Assembly (NCBI GenBank): GCA_036502625.1 | Contig: DASXYG010000035.1 | Span: 96,788 to 160,787 of the forward strand | From: DASXYG01 sp036502625 | GTDB taxonomy: Bacteria > Actinomycetota > Actinomycetes > Streptosporangiales > Streptosporangiaceae | Length of the DNA stretch: 64,000 bases | Direction: 5' to 3' | Part shown: in pieces, positions 7,503-14,477 of the stretch | How positions within the stretch are numbered: the first letter of the stretch is position 1 | Layout of the letters: each line of letters opens with the position of its first letter | Program-made: the position numbers and the translations under genes | The notes under the pieces: generated by a model | Databases searched by the model: none | What the model was told of the DNA's origin: nothing | Seen by the model: the letters and a program-made list of their open reading frames with translations, nothing else

Positions 7503-8317
7503 AACCCGGCCAGCAGCTCAGCCAGGCGTTCCGGCTGGTCCTCGGCCACGAGCGTCGACGACTCCTCGATCACCACGAGCCGCGCGTCGGGGTACAGCTC
7601 GGCCAGCCGCGGGCCGTGGTCGGCGGGCATGAGCGAGTCGCGCCCGGCCCACACCACGAGCACCGGACGGGCGAAGGCGCGCAGCCCACGCGCCCACTCC
7701 AACTGGGTGGCGCGGTCCGGGGAGCCGGTGGCGAACTTCGCGAAGTCGCGCCGGATGCCCGGGTCGCCGGTGGCCGGGGCGAACCAGTCGACGAGCAGGT
7801 CGTCCGGGATGCCCGCGACCGACATCCCGCCGTAGCCGCGGCGCATCCGCCGGAACCCGCGCAGCCGCATGAGCTGGAGCATCAGCCACAGCCCGCCGGG
7901 CATCCGCGCCAAGCGGCCCATCGTGCGCGCCGGGCCGGGCGGGAAGTTGTCGAACGCCTCGCAGGCCACGAGCGCCATGCGGCCCACCCGGTCCGTACGG
8001 CCCTCGTTGACCATGAACTGGCCGCCGCCCCAGTCGTTGAGCACGACCGTGACGTCGGAGAGGTCGAGGGCGTCGAGGAAGTCGGCGAGGATGCGGGCCA
8101 TGCCGCGCTGGGTGAGGTCGGCGTCGGCGCGCATCGGCAGCCGGTGGCCGCCGAGCGGCAGCGTGGGCGTGACGCAGCGGAACCCGGGCAGCAGCGGCAC
8201 CACCTTGCGCCACGCCCGGTGGTCCATCGGGACGCCGTGGCCGAACACGATCACCGGGCCCGGGCCGCCGGTGTCCTCGTACTCCACCGGGCCGGCGGGA
8301 AGCCGCACGGTCGGCAT
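7496..8317 (-). CDS. Alpha/beta hydrolase of dehalogenase-like type with incomplete triad
   Basis: 273-residue alpha/beta hydrolase. The oxyanion loop is FGHGVPMDHRAW. The nucleophile elbow reads LNDWGGGQ, so the nucleophile would be Asp followed by Trp, as in haloalkane dehalogenases, not Ser. The segment where these enzymes carry the general-base His reads SSTLVAEDQPE with Thr instead, and no other His follows. Either the base is supplied elsewhere or the chemistry differs. The start at 8317 has GAGGGGG upstream. Divergent from, and probably controlled by, the TetR gene at 8371. Confidence 0.82.
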   Translation of the reverse strand: MPTVRLPAGPVEYEDTGGPGPVIVFGHGVPMDHRAWRKVVPLLPGFRCVTPTLPLGGHRLPMRADADLTQRGMARILADFLDALDLSDVTVVLNDWGGGQFMVNEGRTDRVGRMALVACEAFDNFPPGPARTMGRLARMPGGLWLMLQLMRLRGFRRMRRGYGGMSVAGIPDDLLVDWFAPATGDPGIRRDFAKFATGSPDRATQLEWARGLRAFARPVLVVWAGRDSLMPADHGPRLAELYPDARLVVIEESSTLVAEDQPERLAELLAGFA

Positions 8318-8333
8318 CGCGTCCCCCTCTTGA

Positions 8334-8370
8334 TAGATCGTTCTACTAAGAGTCAGGCTAGACTGGGCGC
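8334..8370. promoter_or_regulatory. TetR operator and leaderless promoter
   Basis: The dyad TAGA-TCGT-TCTA (8334-8345) lies in the 53-bp gap between the divergent hydrolase and tetR genes. A -10-like TAGACT (8359-8364) sits 6 nt before the tetR ATG with no ribosome site, so transcription would begin at or next to the start codon. Confidence 0.55.
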
Positions 8371-9003
8371 ATGCCGAAGGCAACGGGCAGAAAGCCGCAG
8401 GGCCGCGCGTCCGACGCGCCGGACACCCGTACGCGCATCCGCCGGGCCGCGGCCGCGCAGTTCGCCCGGCGCGGCTACGCGGGAACCGGCCTCAAGCAGA
8501 TCGCCGCCGAGGCGCCCGCGCCGTTCGGGTCGATCTACCACTTCTTCCCCGGCGGCAAGGACGACCTCGCCGAGGACATGATCCGTACGACCGGCCCGCA
8601 GTTCATGCGGCTCGTCCTCGGCGTCCTGGCCGAGCGCGACGACCCGGTCGAGGCGGTCGAGCACACCTTCGCCGCGGCGGCGCGCGACCTCGCGGCCAAC
8701 GACTACGCCGACGGCTGCCCCATCGCCACGATGGCCCTCGACGTGGCGAGCACCAACGACCGCCTGCGCGCCGCCGCCGCCGACGTGTTCGGGGAGTGGA
8801 CCGACGGCGGCATCGCCTGGTTCACCCGGTGGACCGGCGACGCCGCGCGCGCCGCCGACCTCGCCCGCACCATGATCATGATCATCGAGGGCGCGTTCCT
8901 GCTCAGCCGCACCACCCGCGACCCCGAGCCCCTCCACGCCGCGGGCCGCAGCATGGCCGCGCTGCTGCGCGCCGCGCGTACGGACCTCAGTGCGCGCGGT
9001 TGA
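8371..9003 (+). CDS. TetR-family regulator
   Basis: TetR repressor of 210 residues. Residues 18-63 form the DNA-binding domain (TRIRRAAAAQFARRGYAGTG, then KQIAAEAPAPFGSIYHFFPGG). The C-terminal ligand domain carries the GCPIATMALD motif of the LmrA/YxaF-like subgroup. It is divergent from the dehalogenase-like hydrolase with a TAGA/TCTA dyad between them. Its 3' end overlaps the polyprenyl synthase gene by 17 bp tail to tail. Confidence 0.9.
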   Translation: MPKATGRKPQGRASDAPDTRTRIRRAAAAQFARRGYAGTGLKQIAAEAPAPFGSIYHFFPGGKDDLAEDMIRTTGPQFMRLVLGVLAERDDPVEAVEHTFAAAARDLAANDYADGCPIATMALDVASTNDRLRAAAADVFGEWTDGGIAWFTRWTGDAARAADLARTMIMIIEGAFLLSRTTRDPEPLHAAGRSMAALLRAARTDLSARG

Positions 9004-10045
9004 CCAGGAAGTAGGCGAGCGCGGTCAGGTCGTCGGCGGCGGGCACGCGGGGGCCCGCGGCGGCGATGAGGGCGAGCGCCTGCTCCAGATGGTGTTCGGC
9101 TTGGCGGCGCGCGTACGCCCGGCCGCCTGACGTGTCGACGAGGCCGGCGGCCGTCCGGAGGGTCTCCGTGTCGTCCGGGCGCGCGGCGAGCATCTCGGCC
9201 AGCCGGCGTCCGGGCGCGGCGCCGTTCTGCAGGGCGTAGATGACCGGCAGCGTCTTCTTGGCCTGGCGGAGGTCGTTGAACAGCGGCTTCCCGGTGACCT
9301 CCGGGTCGCCGGAGATGGCGAGGAGGTCGTCGGCCACCTGGAACGCGATGCCGAGGTGGCGGCCCATCCGCGCCATCAGGTCGGCACGCTCCGGCGAGCC
9401 GCCGCCGAGCAGGGTGCCGACGGCCGCGGCGCAGCCGAGCAGCGCACCGGTCTTGCGGGCGGCCATGTCGCCGTACTCCTCGGCGGTGACCGCGCCGGGC
9501 CCGGCGTACGGCCGGTGCTCGAAGGACATGTCGGCGGACTGGCCGTGGATGAGGTCGATGAGCGCGGTGGACAGGTGGCCGACCGCGGTGGTGGCCGCGG
9601 CGCCGTCGACGGAGGTCAGCGTGCGCACGGCCAGGGCGAGCAGCGCGTCGCCGGACAGGACGGCGGGCCCGATGCCGTACGCCTTCCAGACGGTCGGCCG
9701 GTGCCTGCGGCGTTCGTCCTGGTCGATGATGTCGTCGTGGACGAGGGAGAAGGCGTGGACGAGTTCGACGGCGACCGCGCCGGCGATGGCCGCCTGCGCC
9801 GAGCCGCCGGCCGCCTGCGCGCACAGCACGGTGATCGCCGGCCGGAGGCGCTTGCCGCCGTGCGCACTACGCGGTGTGCCGTCCGTCTCGGACAGGCCGA
9901 CCGCATAGCTCGCCATGCGCCGGGGTTCGGGTGACAGCTCTTCGAGCGCCGCTTGGAGGGCGGGGCGGATCAGGAGCCGGCATCGGTCCAGAATGTCATC
10001 GACGTCATTTCCGGTTGCACCAGGACACGAGGCTTCGAGCGTCAT
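8987..10045 (-). CDS. Polyprenyl diphosphate synthase (likely GGPP or FPP)
   Basis: All-trans prenyltransferase of 352 residues that condenses IPP with allylic diphosphates. The first Asp-rich motif is HDDIIDQDE; the second, ADDLLAISGDPEVTGKP, is the bacterial IdsA/GGPP-type variant. Lys-Arg substrate residues appear in GGKRLRPA. Chain length cannot be settled from sequence; the diterpene-type neighbours favour C20. Divergent across a 367-bp spacer from P450, class I and class II terpene genes, so it is the probable substrate supplier of that locus. Confidence 0.92.
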   Translation of the reverse strand: MTLEASCPGATGNDVDDILDRCRLLIRPALQAALEELSPEPRRMASYAVGLSETDGTPRSAHGGKRLRPAITVLCAQAAGGSAQAAIAGAVAVELVHAFSLVHDDIIDQDERRRHRPTVWKAYGIGPAVLSGDALLALAVRTLTSVDGAAATTAVGHLSTALIDLIHGQSADMSFEHRPYAGPGAVTAEEYGDMAARKTGALLGCAAAVGTLLGGGSPERADLMARMGRHLGIAFQVADDLLAISGDPEVTGKPLFNDLRQAKKTLPVIYALQNGAAPGRRLAEMLAARPDDTETLRTAAGLVDTSGGRAYARRQAEHHLEQALALIAAAGPRVPAADDLTALAYFLVNRAH

Positions 10046-10412
10046 ACCGCTTTCCCGTGGGACCGGGCGTGGGAGGTCCAGGCCAATAGGATGTTCCCTT
10101 TGATTCGCGTGACTTAAACGCGTTTCTCGGATCGAGATCGTACCGATACGGAATGGTATTACCGACCGTGCTTACGCTCCGGATTCAAGGTCACGTTCCG
10201 TAGTGATATGGCCACCAGGGGGACAATTCAGTCTCCCGTGCGGGTAGGATATTCACCGCCCTGGGCGTAGTCGTCCCGTTCTGGGCTTGTACGATCGCAA
10301 TGAAGGAACCCGCCGAAAACGACACGCCCTACTGCGTCAATTGCGCCGTGACCTCGCACATTACCGATGTGCGCCGCGGTTAATTTCCTTTCGAAACTGA
10401 AGCGAGGACACC
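10046..10412. promoter_or_regulatory. AT-rich 367-bp divergent control region of the terpene locus
   Basis: GC content counted by line falls to about 53-63% here against over 70% in the flanking genes. It contains GGTA-T-TACC (10155-10163) and a pair of inverted heptamers, TACGGAA (10147-10153) and TTCCGTA (10196-10202). Promoters for the synthase (minus) and the P450 operon (plus) must lie here. It also holds an open frame from 10207 that includes the possible short peptide at 10300-10383. Confidence 0.55.
10300..10383 (+). CDS. Possible 27-residue peptide with CxxC
   Basis: A frame from ATG 10300 to TAA 10381-10383 encodes MKEPAENDTPYCVNC followed by a 12-residue tail ending DVRRG. It is too short for automatic calling. 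Third codon positions are mostly G or C although the surrounding spacer is AT-rich, and the frame is open upstream to 10207 (hydrophobic FTALGVVVPFWAC) without another usual start. No Shine-Dalgarno is visible. The stop lies 29 bp before the P450 start. It could be a leader peptide, a small regulator or chance. Confidence 0.25.
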   Translation: MKEPAENDTPYCVNCAVTSHITDVRRG

Positions 10413-11795
10413 GTGCCGGCCGATATCGGTGCTGACCGGGGTGGGAAAGCCCGGTCCTTTCCGTTCCATCGCGTGGTTCCCGGCCTGCTGAGAGACGCGA
10501 TGGGCACGATCGAGGAAATCGGACGGCGATCCGGCGGCGAGGTCGCGCGGCTGAGCCTCGGCCCGATCCACGCCTACCTCGTGACGCGGCCCGAGCACGT
10601 CGAACGGGTGCTGTCCGCCAACGCCGCGAACTACCGCCGCGAGGGCCTGATGTGGCGGCCGCTGTCCCGCCTCGTCGGTGAGCCGTCCGGCGCCGACCCG
10701 GAGTGGCCGATCAAACGCGACACCTTCGCCGCGCTGCTGTCCGGCCCGAACATCGCCACCGTCACCGACGCCATGTCCGACCGGATCGGCCGCGCGGTCG
10801 ACGAACTGGGCGAACGCGCCTGGGACGGCCGGCGGCTTGACACCTCGGTGGAGATGAACCGCATCGTCTACCGCGCGATCACCGAGATCTTCGTCGGCGG
10901 CAAGCTCTCCCTCGACGACGTCGACGAGCTCGGCGCCGCGATCACCACGGCCACCACGTCGTCGTTCCGCGCGCGGATGCTGCTGCCGTTCGTGCCGCAC
11001 GCCGTGCCGCTGCCCGGCGACCGCGCCTTCAAGAACGCCGTGCGCGCCGTCGACGACCTGATCTTCCCGATCGTCCGCGCGGCGCGGCGCGGCAACGACG
11101 CCGACAACGGCGGCGACGACATCGTGTCCCGGCTGCTGGCCGCGCGTGGCGAGGGCGACCGCGCGCTCGGCGACCGCGGTGTGCGCGACGGCATCGTCTC
11201 GCTGTTCGTGGCCGGCACCGAGACGACGATGACCGCCCTGACGTTCCTGTGGGGCGCGCTCGACGCGCACCCGGACGTCGCGCGGCGGCTGTACGACGAG
11301 ATCGACGAGGTGGTCGGGGCGGGCCGGCCGCGCCGCGCGCACCTGCCCCGGCTCGTCTACACGAAGATGGTGCTCGAGGAGCTGCTGCGGCTGTACTCCG
11401 TCGGCTGGATCCTGCCGCGCGTGGTGGTGTCCGACGACGTCGTCGGCGGGGTGCGGATCCCGGCCGGCTCGACGGTCCTGGTCTCCCCGTACCTCACGCA
11501 CCGGCTGCCCGACGTCTGGCCCGACCCGGGCGTATTCGATCCCGAACGGTTCGCGCCGCACCGCGAGGAGCGCCGCAACCGGTTCGCGTACCTCGCCTTC
11601 GGCGCCGGGCCGCACCGCTGCGTCGGCAGCTTCTTCTTCACCGTCGAGGCCGCGCTCATCGTCGCGACGATCCTCACCCGCTACCGGCCCGTCCTGGACG
11701 CCGCGCGCCCCGACGCCGGCCGCCTGCCCGCGGCGCAGCCCGGCCTGACGCTGAAGCCGCGGCGGCACGCGGAGATCTCCCTGACCAGCCGCTGA
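10413..11795 (+). CDS. Cytochrome P450, terpene-tailoring candidate
   Basis: 460-residue soluble bacterial P450. The I-helix oxygen motif is VAGTETTM, the ExxR motif EELLRLY, the PERF-like DPERFAPH, and the heme loop FGAGPHRCVG with the Cys ligand. GTG start at 10413 with GAGG upstream. It lies 32 bp before the class I terpene synthase and is cotranscribed with both cyclases, so its likely role is oxidation of their hydrocarbon product. It needs ferredoxin and reductase from elsewhere. Confidence 0.93.
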   Translation: MPADIGADRGGKARSFPFHRVVPGLLRDAMGTIEEIGRRSGGEVARLSLGPIHAYLVTRPEHVERVLSANAANYRREGLMWRPLSRLVGEPSGADPEWPIKRDTFAALLSGPNIATVTDAMSDRIGRAVDELGERAWDGRRLDTSVEMNRIVYRAITEIFVGGKLSLDDVDELGAAITTATTSSFRARMLLPFVPHAVPLPGDRAFKNAVRAVDDLIFPIVRAARRGNDADNGGDDIVSRLLAARGEGDRALGDRGVRDGIVSLFVAGTETTMTALTFLWGALDAHPDVARRLYDEIDEVVGAGRPRRAHLPRLVYTKMVLEELLRLYSVGWILPRVVVSDDVVGGVRIPAGSTVLVSPYLTHRLPDVWPDPGVFDPERFAPHREERRNRFAYLAFGAGPHRCVGSFFFTVEAALIVATILTRYRPVLDAARPDAGRLPAAQPGLTLKPRRHAEISLTSR

Positions 11796-11827
11796 GACGA
11801 CCCCCGCGACGAACGAAGAGGACGGCG

Positions 11828-12715
11828 ATGCCGACACCACCGCCCGGATTCGGACAGCTCGGCGGCCAGGCCGTCGCGCTGGGCATGGCCGGCGCGCGCG
11901 ACCTGGGCTCGTGCGCGCGGCGCCACCCGGAGCTGTTCCCCGCCGACCCGTTCGACGACCGGCTGTTCACCGCGACGGCGATGGCCAACGCGTTCGGGTC
12001 GCCGTGGGAGACCGCCGAGCGCGTACGGGCCGCCGCGCGGACGTCGCTGTGGGTCTTCGCCGCCGACTACCTGGTGGACTACCTCGCGACGACGCGCGCC
12101 GAGATCGACGACCTGGCGGCGGCGTGCCGCGCGGTCGCCGCGGGCGGCGACCCGTCCGGCGTGCCGCTCGCGGAGTTCCTCGCCGAGCTGCGGGACGACC
12201 TCGCGGCGGCGCCCGCGTTCGCCGCCCACGCGGACGCCTGGCGCGACCAGCTCGACCGCTACTTCGCGGCCATGGCCCGCGAGTGGGAGTGGAAGCAGGC
12301 CGGCGCGGACGGGCGCCCGACGTACGAGGAGTACCTCGCCAACGCCGACAACTTCGGATCGTCGCTGGTCAACATCGCGCACTGGATCCACACCGGCGAC
12401 GCGTACGCCCTCGCCCACCTCGACGGGCTGCGGACCGTCAGCGACGCCGTACAGCGCGTGCTCCGCCTGCTCAACGACCTCGCCAGCTACCGGCGCGACC
12501 TCGAATGGGGCGACCTCAACGCGCTGCTGCTCGGCGTGACGCCCGACCAGGTGCGCGCCCGCATCACCGAGCTGGCCGGCGAGGTCGCGGCCATGACCGC
12601 ACGGCTGCGCCCCGCGCACCCGCGGCTCGCCGACTACCTGGACCTCCAGGTCGCGTACAGCGTCGGCTTCTACGGCCACGGCGACTACTGGGGAACACCG
12701 GCGGAGCCGGAATGA
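11828..12715 (+). CDS. Class I terpene synthase
   Basis: 295-residue all-helical class I terpene synthase. It would ionise an allylic diphosphate with Mg2+ and close rings. The usual DDxxD is replaced by D80-Y-L-V-D84. The NSE-type motif is NDLASYRRD (216-224), ending in Asp rather than Glu, followed by the typical EWGDLNALLLG. Start ATG at 11828 follows GAAGAGGA. The stop overlaps the class II cyclase start (ATGA), so the two enzymes are made in step and probably act in sequence on one intermediate. Confidence 0.88.
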   Translation: MPTPPPGFGQLGGQAVALGMAGARDLGSCARRHPELFPADPFDDRLFTATAMANAFGSPWETAERVRAAARTSLWVFAADYLVDYLATTRAEIDDLAAACRAVAAGGDPSGVPLAEFLAELRDDLAAAPAFAAHADAWRDQLDRYFAAMAREWEWKQAGADGRPTYEEYLANADNFGSSLVNIAHWIHTGDAYALAHLDGLRTVSDAVQRVLRLLNDLASYRRDLEWGDLNALLLGVTPDQVRARITELAGEVAAMTARLRPAHPRLADYLDLQVAYSVGFYGHGDYWGTPAEPE

Positions 12716-14286
12716 GCGCCCCCGAGACGCTGGACGTCCGCGCGGAGGCGGGCGACCTGCTCGCCGGCCTCGTGGCCAGGCCGTGGGGCCAGGTCTCCGC
12801 GTCGGTGTACGAGACCGGGCGGGTGGCCGCGCTCGCGCCGTGGCTGACCGGGCACGGCCGGCGGCTGGAGTTCCTGCTCGCGGCGCAGCGCCCGGACGGC
12901 GGCTGGGGCGCGCCCGACGGCTACGCGCTGGTGCCCACGCTGAGCGCGACCGAGGCCGTCCTGACCGAGGCCGGCGGCGCGGCCGGCCGTACGGACCTGG
13001 CGTCCGCCGCCGACCGGGGCCTGCGGATGCTGTTCCGCCTGCTGTCCGGCCTGGACGCCGCCGCCGTACCGGACACCCCCGCCGCCGACCTGATCACCGT
13101 GTCGCTGGTCGAGGCCGTCAACCGGCACCTGGACCGGATCGACGAGGCGCCGCCGCCCGGCCTGGACCACTGGTCCGACGGCGCGCGGCTGCGGCCGCCG
13201 CCCGGCCTCGACGGCGGCCGCAACGCCAAGATCCAGGCGGCGCTCGCGGCCGGCGCCGACCTGCCGCAGAAGCTGCTGCACGCGCTCGAGGTGGCCGGCG
13301 GCGCGGCGCGCGGCGCGCGTTCCGTACGGCCCACGCCGTCCGGAACGGTCGGGGCCTCGCCCGCGGCCACCGCCGCCTGGCTGGACGAGTCGGCCGCGCG
13401 CGACCCCGCGAACCCGGGGCGGCGGTTCCTGGAGGCCGTCGTGGCCCAGCACGGCGGCCCGGTGCCCTGCGGCTTCCCGATCACCGTGTTCGAGCGCGCC
13501 TGGGTGCTCGCCAACCTGGCGCGCGCCGGCGTCGCGGCGCCCGTGCCGGCCGAGCTCGTGGCCGGCCTGCGCGCGGCGCTCGGCCCGGACGGCACGCCCG
13601 CGGGCGAGGGCCTGCCCGCCGACGCGGACACCACGTCCGTCGCGCTGTACGCGCTCGGCCTGCTCGGCGTCGCGTACGAACCGGACGCGCTGTGGGCGTT
13701 CCGTACGGGCGCGCATTTCGCCACCTGGCCCGGCGAGGACGGCTTCTCCGTCACCACGAACGCGCACGTCCTGGAGGCCGTCGGGCACTACGCCGCGGCC
13801 CATCCCGAGGCCGCCGCGTACACCGCGGCCGCCGCCGAGCTGGCCGCGCTGCTGCGCGGCCGCAGCCGTGACGACGGGAGCTGGTCCGACCGCTGGCACG
13901 CCTCGCCGTACTACGCGACGATGTGCTGCGCGCTCGCCCTCGACCGGTTCGGCGGCGCGGACGCGCGGCCCGCGGTGGCCGCCGCCGTCCGCTGGCTGCT
14001 CGCGACCCAGCGCCCGGACGGCTCCTGGGGCCGCTGGCAGGGCACCACGGAGGAGACGGCGTACGCGCTGCAGGTGCTGCGGCTGACGCGTCCGGCGGCG
14101 GAGGACCCGCGCGCGGAGGCCGTCGGCCGCGGCTACGCGTACCTCGTGCCGCGCGCCGCCGAGGGGGCCGGGGAGCACGACGCCGTACGGCTTTGGCACG
14201 ACAAGGACCTGTACCGGCCCACGGCGATCGTCCGCGCGGCGGTGCTGGCCGCGCTGCACCTCGCCCCGGACGGGATCCGTCCATAG
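12712..14286 (+). CDS. Class II terpene cyclase with DADTT acid motif
   Basis: 524-residue beta-gamma class II cyclase that protonates and cyclises a linear diphosphate while keeping the diphosphate, as in copalyl or drimenyl diphosphate formation. QW-type repeats are AAQRPDGGWG near the N-terminus and ATQRPDGSWGRW near the C-terminus. The general-acid motif normally DxDD reads D304-A-D-T-T308. From memory, a DxDTT variant has been reported in a bacterial drimenyl diphosphate synthase, so FPP as well as GGPP must be considered. Last gene of the P450-class I-class II operon. Confidence 0.88.
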   Translation: MSAPETLDVRAEAGDLLAGLVARPWGQVSASVYETGRVAALAPWLTGHGRRLEFLLAAQRPDGGWGAPDGYALVPTLSATEAVLTEAGGAAGRTDLASAADRGLRMLFRLLSGLDAAAVPDTPAADLITVSLVEAVNRHLDRIDEAPPPGLDHWSDGARLRPPPGLDGGRNAKIQAALAAGADLPQKLLHALEVAGGAARGARSVRPTPSGTVGASPAATAAWLDESAARDPANPGRRFLEAVVAQHGGPVPCGFPITVFERAWVLANLARAGVAAPVPAELVAGLRAALGPDGTPAGEGLPADADTTSVALYALGLLGVAYEPDALWAFRTGAHFATWPGEDGFSVTTNAHVLEAVGHYAAAHPEAAAYTAAAAELAALLRGRSRDDGSWSDRWHASPYYATMCCALALDRFGGADARPAVAAAVRWLLATQRPDGSWGRWQGTTEETAYALQVLRLTRPAAEDPRAEAVGRGYAYLVPRAAEGAGEHDAVRLWHDKDLYRPTAIVRAAVLAALHLAPDGIRP

Positions 14287-14316
14287 CGATGGATTTTCAC
14301 CCTCTCATCCGATAAT

Positions 14317-14329
14317 CGGGATAATCCCG
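14317..14329. promoter_or_regulatory. Perfect palindrome between terpene and cvn operons
   Basis: CGGGAT-A-ATCCCG, a perfect 13-bp dyad 30 bp after the class II cyclase stop and about 150 bp before cvnA. It could be a short terminator or an operator. A -10-like TACAGT follows at about 14352. Confidence 0.4.
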
Positions 14330-14477
14330 TCGCCGACGGCATTCGGATTGCTACAGTGCGGACCCGTGTCGCGGCACGTTACCCGTCGCGGCGATCTAGG
14401 ACATCGGGTTCGTGGCTGCCGTCCGGGGGTGGGTGACACGGCCGCGGCCCCGGCCGACGAGGTGTTGGGACGGACGG

